This document shows positions 1 to 7,521 of a DNA stretch of 64,000 bases, piece by piece; position 1 is the first letter of the stretch, and each line of letters begins with the position of its first letter. The translations under genes and the position numbers were made by a program. Source of the DNA: CAZQVN01 sp964596775 (GTDB taxonomy: Bacteria > Eisenbacteria > RBG-16-71-46 > JABDJR01 > JAWXBZ01); assembly GCA_964596775.1 (NCBI GenBank), contig CAZQVN010000006.1, positions 1 through 64,000 on the forward strand, in the 5' to 3' direction. A model generated the notes under the pieces. That model did not search any database and was not told where the DNA came from. It worked only from the letters and a program-made list of their open reading frames with translations.

Positions 1-40
1 GGGAAAGGGCGGATTCGGCAAAGCGAAAGCGGTGCGTCAT
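1..40 (-). CDS. 5' end of a leftward gene cut by the window edge
   Basis: The complement of bases 38-40 is an ATG preceded on the minus strand by a strong SD sequence (GAGGAGGT, six bases upstream). The frame stays open to base 1 and gives 13 residues (MTHRFRFAESALS). The product cannot be identified from so little sequence. The start is supported by the SD alone, so this is a probable gene start, transcribed divergently from the DUF1800 gene at 356. Confidence 0.5.
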   Translation of the reverse strand, partial: MTHRFRFAESALS

Positions 41-355
41 GGTGGGACCTCCTCTTGCACGGATGCTGTGGGTCGTTGGCGTAGTCGTACCAAAGAGGTA
101 ACGCCGAATCCTAGCCAGAGAGGACACGGTTTTCAATGAATTATGAGCCCGGTCCGCGGTTACCCCCTTTAACCTCGATGAAACCTCTTTCAACGTGTAG
201 ACTTCGCTCTGGCCGCACTCTTGCATCTCACAATTTTCCGAAACGCACGACTCCGGCCCGGCATCCTGTGTCGGACAGCCGCCGGATCGCGACACAGAGC
301 TCCAACCCGTTTTCGATCGCCGCCGCACCAGTCCACTTGCATCGGGAGACTTCCG
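41..355. other. Gene-free intergenic region between divergent genes
   Basis: This 315-base stretch separates the leftward gene at 1-40 from the rightward gene at 356. The frame of the DUF1800 gene is open back to a possible start at 221, but those 45 residues are arginine- and proline-rich and precede a clear signal peptide, so I treat them as non-coding. I see no convincing promoter, terminator, repeat or RNA gene here. Confidence 0.5.
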
Positions 356-2050
356 GTGAAAACACGTCACCTGCTGTTCTGCACGATCTTCGCCGCCATT
401 CTGCACGGTGTGATGCCGGCGGCGGAGGCGGCGCCCCGCGTGATCACGGCAGCGCCGGATGACCCGCGTGTCGTCCGCGCGATCGCCGCGATGGAAGCGG
501 CCCGGCGCTACGGAAAACCGCCGGCGCCGCGCGGGACCGCCGAAACCAGGTCACATGCCGAGAGCGCCGATATCTCGCGTCGGGCACGCGTCGCCTCCGG
601 CGGCGCCGCAACGACGAGCCTCGGCTGGGCGCCCTACTCCGGCCCCTGGGACAGGGACGACGCGGCGCACCTCGTGCGCCGGGCGCTGATCGGCGCCCGC
701 TGGGAGGAGATCGAGGCCGCGCACGCGAACGGACTCGCCGCGACGCTCGCAGCGCTCCTCACCGCGCAACCGCCTCCCGACTCCCCCGGCGTGTGGATTC
801 ACGAACCGCCGCCGGACTGGGGCAACATGACCGAGCAGGAACTGCAGACGCTCATCGACAACTACCTCGACCGCCAGCGCTGGATGGTCCTCTGGTGGGT
901 GCAGCAGACGGCCAACAACCAGTCGACGCTCACGGAAACGATGACGCTGTTCTGGCACGATCACTTTGCCACGAACGCCGACGGCGTCTTCTACCCGCAG
1001 GCCATCTACGGCCAGCTCGACCTGCTCCGCTCGCGGAGCCTCGGCAACTTCAAGACGATGACCCTGGACCTCTGCACCGACGCGGCGATGCTGATCTGGC
1101 TGAACGGCGACGGCAACACCGTATTCAGCCCGAACGAGAACTTCGCCCGCGAACTGCTCGAGCTGTTCACGATGGGCGAGGGCTCGGGCTACACGCAGCA
1201 GGACGTGGTGGAAACCGCGCGCGCCTGCACCGGCTACATCACCGACGGCGTGGACGTGTTCTTCATTCCGCAGTGGCACGACAACGGGTCCAAGACGATT
1301 CTCGGCCAGACCGGAAACTGGGGGATGACCGAACTCGTCGACATCATCTTCCAGCAGCCGGCCACCGCGCACTACGTGTGCGAAAAGCTCTACACCTGGT
1401 TCATCGACGATCAGCCGGACTCCGCCGACGTGGAAGCGCTGGCGGTCACGTTCCGGAACGCGAACTACGAGATCGTGCCGGTGCTCCAGCAGATGCTCGG
1501 CAGCGACCACTTCTACAACCCCACGTTCCGCGGGTCGCTGATCAAGAGCGGCGTGGACATGTACGCCGGAAACGTGCGCAGCCTCCACGCCCAGGGGTTC
1601 GACCCGTTCACCACCGCGAACGAGTACGAAACGTACTGGGTGCTCTGGCAGGGGTACGACATCGGCCAGCTGCCGACGCGACCGCCGAACGTGGCCGGCT
1701 GGCCGGGTCACCGGAACTGGATCAACACGGCCACGCTGCCGCTCCGCAAGGAGTACGCCGGGATGATGCTCTACGGCAACATGTGGAGCTGGCCACTCGG
1801 CTTCCAGGTCGACGTGGTGGCCGAAGCAAACCGGTTCGGCAACCCGGACGACGCGGACCAACTCGTCGACGACGCGGCGCTCCTCATGTTCGATCAGCCG
1901 CCGACGCCCCTTGTCCGCACGGCCATGCGCAACGCGCTGCTCGGCGGCATGACGCCGGGCGAATGGTCCATGAACCACCCGAACGTGGTGAACCGGCTCC
2001 GCGCGATGTTCCAGTTCGGCATGCGGCTCCCCGACTACCAGCTGAAATGA
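356..2050 (+). CDS. DUF1800 family secreted protein
   Basis: A protein of about 564 residues of the DUF1800 family, secreted proteins of unknown biochemical function that are usually encoded beside a DUF1501 protein, as here. I place the start at the GTG at 356: it has GGGAG seven bases upstream and opens a signal peptide (KTRHLLFCTIFAAILHG, then AEAAP). The frame is open from 221, but the extra residues do not look like protein. The conserved family core is visible: AAHLVRRALIGAR near the N terminus, LFWHDHFATN, ENFARELLELFTMG, FRGSLIKSG, and RPPNVAGWPGHRNWI towards the C terminus. The next gene starts 8 bases after the stop, so the two are almost certainly co-transcribed. The family assignment is firm; substrate and role are unknown. 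Confidence 0.87.
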   Translation: MKTRHLLFCTIFAAILHGVMPAAEAAPRVITAAPDDPRVVRAIAAMEAARRYGKPPAPRGTAETRSHAESADISRRARVASGGAATTSLGWAPYSGPWDRDDAAHLVRRALIGARWEEIEAAHANGLAATLAALLTAQPPPDSPGVWIHEPPPDWGNMTEQELQTLIDNYLDRQRWMVLWWVQQTANNQSTLTETMTLFWHDHFATNADGVFYPQAIYGQLDLLRSRSLGNFKTMTLDLCTDAAMLIWLNGDGNTVFSPNENFARELLELFTMGEGSGYTQQDVVETARACTGYITDGVDVFFIPQWHDNGSKTILGQTGNWGMTELVDIIFQQPATAHYVCEKLYTWFIDDQPDSADVEALAVTFRNANYEIVPVLQQMLGSDHFYNPTFRGSLIKSGVDMYAGNVRSLHAQGFDPFTTANEYETYWVLWQGYDIGQLPTRPPNVAGWPGHRNWINTATLPLRKEYAGMMLYGNMWSWPLGFQVDVVAEANRFGNPDDADQLVDDAALLMFDQPPTPLVRTAMRNALLGGMTPGEWSMNHPNVVNRLRAMFQFGMRLPDYQLK

Positions 2051-2058
2051 GGTGACCG

Positions 2059-3585
2059 ATGAAACGTCGTGACTTTCTGCATCGCATCGGGGGGATCGCC
2101 GCCGGAACGCTGGCCGCCAACTCCGTCTGGTGGCCGGTCACCGCGAGCGCGCTCAACGCCGGCGGCGGCGGGGCCGGCGGCCGGATTCTCGTGATGGTCG
2201 TTCTCGAGGGGGGCAACGACGGGCTGAACACGGTGATCCCGCATACCGACCCGCTCTACTACTCGCTCCGGCCGAACCTCGCGGTTCCGTCGAACCAGGT
2301 CCTCGGCCTCCAGGGAGGCGCTTCCCTCCACCCGAACCTGCTGCCGCTCATGCCGCTGTGGAACGAGGGGCGGATGGCGGTGATCCGTGATGTCGGCTAC
2401 CCGGACATGAACCTGTCCCACTTCCGGGCCACCGACATCCTCTTTTCCGGTTCGAGCAGCCAGGAGGTGATCCCGACCGGCTGGCTCGGCCGGTGGCTGG
2501 AGTCGATCTATCCGTCGTTCCCCACCGTCCTTCCGGCGGACCCGATGGCGCTCCAGCAGGGGCTGTCGGCTGGGCTCCTGCTCCAGGGGGAGCGCGGCGC
2601 CACCGGCGTGGTCGTCAACAATCCGTCGAGCTTCTACTGGCTCGTCACCAGCAACTACAACGGTCCGCACAACGACCAGACCGCCGCCACCGAGGGGGGC
2701 GACGAACTGGACTTCATGCGCTCGATCGACCGGGCGTCGTTCGAGTACGCCAACGCCATCGAAACCGCGTCGGGCGCCGGCACGAACCGGGTGGCCTATC
2801 CGGCCGGCAACTACTTTGCCGACCAGCTTTCGGTCGTGGCCCGGCTCATCGATGGGGGCATGAACACGCCGGTCTACGTGGCCTCCCAGAACGGCTACGA
2901 CACGCACGCCTCGCAGCTCGGCGCGCACCCGGCGCTCCTCTCCGAACTCGCCGGCGGCCTGGCGGCGTTCGTCGACGATCTCAAGGCCATGGGGCGCTTC
3001 CAGGACGTGATGATCCTCACCGTATCCGAGTTCGGCCGCCGCGTCGGCGAGAACGGGAGCGACGGCACGGATCACGGCACGTCCGCGCCCTGGTTCGCCA
3101 TCGGCGACGGTCTCCGGGGCGGCCTCTACGGCGGGCCGCCCGATCTCGGGTCGTTGGACCAGAACGGAAACATGGCCACGCAGGTGGACTACCGCTCCGT
3201 GTACGCCTCGATCCTCTCCGGCTGGTTCTGTTCGGACGCGACGAACGTCCAGACGATCCTGAACGGCAGCTATCCGATGCTCCCCTTCATGAGCACGGTC
3301 GGAGTTCCCGAGCCGGGCGGGCGGCCGGTCCTGGCCCTCGCGGTGGCCGGCGGAAATCCGGCCGCGGGGCCGCGGCGCATCCGCTTCACGCTGCCGGCCG
3401 AGGGGCGTGTCCGCCTGAACGTCATCGACGTGTCCGGCCGCCTCGTGAGCCGCCTCGTGGACGGAACGAGACACGCCGGAGCGCACGACGTCGTCTGGGA
3501 TGCCGCCGGCGTGGCGCCGGGACTGTACTGGGCGGCGCTGGAAGCCGGCGGGAGGCGGGTCACGGAGAAGCTGGTGCAGAGGTAG
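2059..3585 (+). CDS. DUF1501 family Tat-exported protein with C-terminal sorting-type domain
   Basis: A 508-residue DUF1501 protein, a family with a sulfatase/alkaline-phosphatase-like fold. It starts with a twin-arginine-style signal (MKRRDFLHRIGGIAAG), so it is probably exported folded through Tat. Family motifs include VVLEGGNDGLNTVIP near residue 55, NLSHFRATDILFSG, NGYDTHASQLGAH and TVSEFGRRVGENGS followed by DGTDHG, which in related folds bind metal. The last 85 or so residues form a FlgD-like beta-sandwich (FTLPAEGRVRLNVIDVSGR, then GLYWAALEAGG), seen here on six secreted proteins and resembling the tails that direct cargo to type IX-like export. It lies 8 bases downstream of the DUF1800 gene with an AGGTGA ribosome site. 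The molecular role of the pair is unknown. Confidence 0.88.
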   Translation: MKRRDFLHRIGGIAAGTLAANSVWWPVTASALNAGGGGAGGRILVMVVLEGGNDGLNTVIPHTDPLYYSLRPNLAVPSNQVLGLQGGASLHPNLLPLMPLWNEGRMAVIRDVGYPDMNLSHFRATDILFSGSSSQEVIPTGWLGRWLESIYPSFPTVLPADPMALQQGLSAGLLLQGERGATGVVVNNPSSFYWLVTSNYNGPHNDQTAATEGGDELDFMRSIDRASFEYANAIETASGAGTNRVAYPAGNYFADQLSVVARLIDGGMNTPVYVASQNGYDTHASQLGAHPALLSELAGGLAAFVDDLKAMGRFQDVMILTVSEFGRRVGENGSDGTDHGTSAPWFAIGDGLRGGLYGGPPDLGSLDQNGNMATQVDYRSVYASILSGWFCSDATNVQTILNGSYPMLPFMSTVGVPEPGGRPVLALAVAGGNPAAGPRRIRFTLPAEGRVRLNVIDVSGRLVSRLVDGTRHAGAHDVVWDAAGVAPGLYWAALEAGGRRVTEKLVQR

Positions 3586-3609
3586 GACCAGGGGAATACG
3601 CCCTGGTCC
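3585..3609 (+). terminator. Hairpin after the DUF1501 gene
   Basis: GGACCAGGG and CCCTGGTCC form a perfect 9-bp stem around a 7-base loop and begin on the last base of the stop codon. No T-run follows, so this is either a factor-assisted terminator or an mRNA-stabilising 3' hairpin. The next gene converges from the opposite strand. Confidence 0.5.
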
Positions 3610-3703
3610 GGACCGCTCCCGAAATAAGAGATGAAGCCAGCCGGGCCTGAATCGCGCCCCGGGCGAAGCCTCGGTAGGACACCGGAAGGCCGCCGGTGCC
3701 GTG

Positions 3704-5053
3704 TTACTCGGTCCCGACCGGAAGAATCAGGCTGAACGTGGCTCCGAGCCCCGGATCGTTTTCGAGGATGAGGCATCCTCCCTGGCGTTCGGCGTGCTTC
3801 CGCGCGTACGACAGCCCGATGCCGATCCCTCCGACTTTCCGGGTGGACGATCCGTCTCCCTGGCTGAACGACTCGAAGATCCTGTCGACCTTGTCCGGGG
3901 GGACCCCGGGCCCGTCATCGGCCACATCGACCCGGACGTCCGTGTTCCCCTCCCTGTCGCACTTTCGAACCGCAAGCGTGATGCGGCTTCCCTGGGGGGT
4001 GAACTTGACGGCGTTGTCGATCAGGACGTCGAGAATCTGGCGGACCGCGGAGGGGTCGAACTGCGCCGGCGGCACGTCTTCGTCGATCGCCAGGACAAGC
4101 TCACGCAAGCCGGCGGCCACGCCGGGCAGGCGTTCCTCGTGCACGGATCGGACCAGCGCAGGGACGCTGCCGGTCTCCAGCCTGATCTCGCTCGTGTCGC
4201 TGGAAACCTCGGAAAAATTGAGCAGGTTTTCGAGCAGGACCATGAGCTTCAGGCTTTCGCTGGACACGGTTTTCAGGAAGTCCTTCCGCTGGCTCTCTTC
4301 GCGCTCCTGGTCGAGCAGGATGTCGAGGTAGGCCAGGACGATCGTCAACGGTGTCCGCAGTTCATGATTGACGTTGCTCAGGAATTCCGACTTCAGCCGG
4401 TCGAGCTCTTTCAGTTCCTCGTTCGCCGTTTTCAGCTGGCGATGCTGCTCGAGCAGGCGGTTGTACAGGCCGGTGTTCTCGATGGCCACGCCGAGCATGC
4501 CCAGCGAGGCATGCAGAACGCGGATGTCCACGTCGGAGTACTCCTCGCCGCTGACCCGGCTTCCGAGCGCGATGATCCCGAACACCTTTCCCTTGGCGAT
4601 GACGGGAGCGAGCAGCGCCACCTCGGCCTCGCGGATGATGTGGGCAGGACCGGCCCCGATCATCCCGTCGAGATCCCGCGCGAAGAGGATTTCCTCCGTT
4701 TCCTGCAGGCCCTGCATCAGCCGCCGTCCGCAGGCGGTGCCGATGGCACGGGCCCACTGCTTCCGTATTCCGTGTGTGCGGAGGAGGATCGGAGGCTGGC
4801 CGTTGTCGCCGGTGGCCATCCAGAGAGCGGCCTTGGATGTGCCCATCTGGCCCATCAGGTTGAACAGGGCAAGGTCGGAGATGCCGTAGATGTCGAGCGT
4901 TACCGTGAGTTCCTGGCTCAGCTCCATCAGCGACATCAGGCTGTGCTCGCGACGGGCCACGAGCCGGAGCATCGACGTGTGACGCTCCTCCGGGCTCAGC
5001 GCCTCCGGCTTCGCCTCTTCCGGGGACGGGACGGGCGCGCTTCCGCTCTTCAT
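3704..5053 (-). CDS. GAF-domain sensor histidine kinase
   Basis: A 449-residue cytoplasmic sensor kinase with no membrane segment. A GAF domain covers about residues 40-195 (LLAPVIAKGKVFGIIALGSR), a short coiled coil follows (about 197-220), and the HisKA box carries the phosphorylatable His230 in SNVNHELRTPLTI. The HATPase domain (about 335-447) has an N box (DVLIDNAVKFTP), a G1 box (VADDGPGVPP), an F-type box (IFESFSQGD) and a G2 box (GIGIGLSYARKH). No receiver domain or response regulator lies next to it. It follows the STAS gene by 4 bases and ends the five-gene block that starts with the giant protein, which suggests it supplies a signal input to the neighbouring partner switch. The ligand of the GAF domain is unknown. 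Confidence 0.92.
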   Translation of the reverse strand: MKSGSAPVPSPEEAKPEALSPEERHTSMLRLVARREHSLMSLMELSQELTVTLDIYGISDLALFNLMGQMGTSKAALWMATGDNGQPPILLRTHGIRKQWARAIGTACGRRLMQGLQETEEILFARDLDGMIGAGPAHIIREAEVALLAPVIAKGKVFGIIALGSRVSGEEYSDVDIRVLHASLGMLGVAIENTGLYNRLLEQHRQLKTANEELKELDRLKSEFLSNVNHELRTPLTIVLAYLDILLDQEREESQRKDFLKTVSSESLKLMVLLENLLNFSEVSSDTSEIRLETGSVPALVRSVHEERLPGVAAGLRELVLAIDEDVPPAQFDPSAVRQILDVLIDNAVKFTPQGSRITLAVRKCDREGNTDVRVDVADDGPGVPPDKVDRIFESFSQGDGSSTRKVGGIGIGLSYARKHAERQGGCLILENDPGLGATFSLILPVGTE

Positions 5054-5057
5054 CGCG

Positions 5058-5408
5058 TCAGGCCGCCAGGTCCGTCAGGGCTTCGTCCGGCGTGGGAATG
5101 ATCTTCAGGAACTGGTCGAGATTCAGGAGCTCGATGACCGACGAGACGGCCGTGGACAGCTGCGCAAACCGGACCTCCAGTTTCGATTCCTGAAAATCCT
5201 CGGCGATGGCCAGCAGGGCCCCGACGCCGCTGGACGCAATGAAGTCAACCTCCGACAGGCAGAGAACCAGATGACGCCCCTCCTCGGCGACCTGGGCACA
5301 GGCCCGGGTGAGAACCGGGGAGTTCTTTGCGTCGAGCGTTCCCTTGATCCGGAGAATGACCGCCCGTGTTGTGGGATCCTCACGTTCGATGATGAATGAG
5401 TCAGGCAT
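5058..5408 (-). CDS. STAS-domain anti-sigma factor antagonist (RsbV/SpoIIAA-like)
   Basis: A 116-residue single STAS domain. Proteins of this type bind and sequester an anti-sigma kinase when unphosphorylated. The phosphorylation loop reads DFIASSGVGALLA; by alignment with SpoIIAA and RsbV the phospho-acceptor is probably Ser59. The start at 5408 (MPDSF) has AAGGA nine bases upstream; the frame is open further upstream but overlaps the phosphatase gene in another frame. The start overlaps the 3' end of the phosphatase/kinase gene by 8 bases, so the two are probably translationally coupled. That neighbour encodes both a likely kinase (RsbW-like domain) and a likely phosphatase (SpoIIE domain) for this Ser. 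No sigma factor is encoded in the window. Confidence 0.9.
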   Translation of the reverse strand: MPDSFIIEREDPTTRAVILRIKGTLDAKNSPVLTRACAQVAEEGRHLVLCLSEVDFIASSGVGALLAIAEDFQESKLEVRFAQLSTAVSSVIELLNLDQFLKIIPTPDEALTDLAA

Positions 5409-7521
5409 GTCGTGAAATCCTTGTCTGGTCGTGTTTCCGTCCTTCGACGACCAGGACGGTGAGGTTTCCGTTATCGGTCGTGGTGCGATAGTCCACCGAC
5501 AGCATCGCCCTGTGAATGATGTCCAGGCCGAAACCGCGCCCCCGCCTCCAGACGGCCGGATCCCGGAAATCGGATTCCTTCCAGTTATCGGCGGAAAACG
5601 GCCGGCCATGATCTCGAATGAGGAAGTAGCCGGGCCCTTCGTTTCCGTCATTCCTGCCCGATTTCGGACTCGCGGATCCGGAAACCCACCAGAGATCCAT
5701 GGATTTCCGCCCGTCCAGGCGGTACCCGTGTTCGGCGATGTTGGCGCACGACTCGTAAACCGCCGTCGAGATGACGTTCATTTCCGCCTCGGTCCAGCCG
5801 GCAAACGTCTCAAGGCCGGCGATCCAGGCGGGAACCGCACCCATGGCCTCCAGGGAGGCGGCCAGTTCCAGGTGGCACCCCCGTTCGAGAGCCTCCTCGA
5901 GCGAATCCGCGGGGTTGATGCCCGTCGCCCTGTCCGGAGCCGCCCGTTCCAGGGCCACCACGTTTTCCCGGCTGATGACGAGCAGGGTCTCGTCGTCGTG
6001 GCTGTGATCCCCATCGGTCCACAGGTCCACGGCCAGCCGCTGCTGCTCGAGAATCGTGGCCGCGCCCTCCGACGCCTTCTCCGCGAGAATCCCGGCGATC
6101 CGTTCCAGTCCGAACTGCTCCCGGCTCCGGTTGAACGCCTCGTTGATGCCGTCGGTGTACTGGAGGACGACATCGCCGGCCCCGAGCGTCATCGACGCGT
6201 CCTTGTAGGTCCGGGCGGCCGCACCGCCCCGGATCGCGCCGAGGGGCACGCCGCGGCTTGCGATCTCTTCCACCTTGCCCTCCGTGCGCCGGTAGATCAG
6301 CGTCGGATTGTGACCCGCCGACGCGCAGACGAAGTGGCCGGAGTCGGGATCGAGGATCCCGTAGAACATCGTCACGAAGCTCCCCCGGCGGAGGCTCCCG
6401 CCGAGTTCCGCGTCGAGACGGCCCAGCAGAGCCGCCGGAGACTGGAACGTGTCCTTGAACGCGTGGAGAAGGGCGGACACCATCGACATCACCAGGCAGC
6501 CGGCCAGCCCCTTGCCGGAAACGTCGGCGATGGCCACCCCGACCTTTCCGTCGGCGAGTTCCAGGATGTCGTAGTAGTCGCCGCCCACTTCGGTGGCGGC
6601 GTGCTGGCTGCCGGCCACCACGAAGCTCTTGATCCGGGTCACGTCCTCCGGCAGCAGCGACGTCTGGATTTCGCGGGCCAGCGCCACTTCGTGGGCCAGG
6701 CGTTCCTTCTCCACGAGCTGCTGCTGCGCCAGGCGGAGGTCGCCGGTCATGCGGTTGACCGCCTCGGCCAGCAGGCCGAGTTCGGTGTGATCCTGCACCG
6801 GCAGCGGCGTGTCGAGGTCGCCGCGGCCGATCCGCTCCAGGCCGGCCCGGAGCACCGGGATCGGCCGCATCAGGTAGTTGATGAGGAAGAACGCTGCGCC
6901 GACTCCGAGCACGAGCGTCACGACCAGGATGATCAACTGGACGCGGCGGGTGGAACCGATGATCGCCTCGATGTACGCGCTCTTCAGGCCGAGCTCGGCG
7001 CGGCCGAGAACGCGGCCGGACGGATGCAGGATCGGCGCGACGGCCACGATCGTGTTTTCGCTCGCCGACAGTTCCTCGCCGGAGCCGAGTTCGACACGGG
7101 TGGAGCGCGCGGCGAATCCCTCCGGCCGGACGTACGTCCCGCCGATTTCCCGCGAGTCGGCGTGCCCCTGGATCTTTCCTTCATGATCGATGACGACCAC
7201 GAAGGCCAGGTCGGGCTGGGCCGCCTGCATCTCCTTGATCATCGGGTGCAGCGTCAGCTCGGGAAACTCGTCGAGCAGGGGTGAACTGGCGCTGAGAGCC
7301 AGGTTGCGGGCGGACAGCATGAGCCTCGACTCGATCTCGGCGGTGAGCGCATTGCGGGACTGCCGCTCGCCGACCATCCCGACCGCGAGGACCGCCGCCG
7401 CGGTGATCGTCACCGCCGCCGCGGTCACGACCAGCCGGATGCTGACGAGACGGCGGCGTGTCACCGCGCGCTTCGCCTCGTCCGGTGTGGATGTCCGGGT
7501 GGTTTCGTTCATCATCGTCAC
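5401..7521 (-). CDS. Membrane PP2C/SpoIIE-type serine phosphatase with HAMP and C-terminal RsbW-like HATPase domain
   Basis: A 706-residue inner-membrane signalling protein. A transmembrane segment at about 26-50 is followed by an extracytoplasmic sensor region (about 52-190), a second transmembrane segment (about 193-215), HAMP (about 216-270), and a coiled-coil linker (REIQTSLLPEDV, typical of RsbU-like phosphatases). The SpoIIE/PP2C domain (about 295-510) has metal-binding motifs EVGGDYYD, IADVSGKGLAG and, late, DDETLLVI. A C-terminal GHKL ATPase domain (about 565-695) follows, with an N-box-like AVYESCANIAEHG and a late G-rich RGRGFGLDII. One chain therefore carries opposing activities on a STAS partner. 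The GTG at 7521 overlaps the upstream stop by 4 bases; an ATG at 7515 with AGGGGA eight bases upstream is an equally good start. Confidence 0.9.
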   Translation of the reverse strand: MTMMNETTRTSTPDEAKRAVTRRRLVSIRLVVTAAAVTITAAAVLAVGMVGERQSRNALTAEIESRLMLSARNLALSASSPLLDEFPELTLHPMIKEMQAAQPDLAFVVVIDHEGKIQGHADSREIGGTYVRPEGFAARSTRVELGSGEELSASENTIVAVAPILHPSGRVLGRAELGLKSAYIEAIIGSTRRVQLIILVVTLVLGVGAAFFLINYLMRPIPVLRAGLERIGRGDLDTPLPVQDHTELGLLAEAVNRMTGDLRLAQQQLVEKERLAHEVALAREIQTSLLPEDVTRIKSFVVAGSQHAATEVGGDYYDILELADGKVGVAIADVSGKGLAGCLVMSMVSALLHAFKDTFQSPAALLGRLDAELGGSLRRGSFVTMFYGILDPDSGHFVCASAGHNPTLIYRRTEGKVEEIASRGVPLGAIRGGAAARTYKDASMTLGAGDVVLQYTDGINEAFNRSREQFGLERIAGILAEKASEGAATILEQQRLAVDLWTDGDHSHDDETLLVISRENVVALERAAPDRATGINPADSLEEALERGCHLELAASLEAMGAVPAWIAGLETFAGWTEAEMNVISTAVYESCANIAEHGYRLDGRKSMDLWWVSGSASPKSGRNDGNEGPGYFLIRDHGRPFSADNWKESDFRDPAVWRRGRGFGLDIIHRAMLSVDYRTTTDNGNLTVLVVEGRKHDQTRISRHA

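Noticed and set aside
221..355. Upstream extension of the DUF1800 gene
   Set aside because: Arg/Pro-rich, precedes an intact signal peptide; GTG at 356 has a ribosome site.
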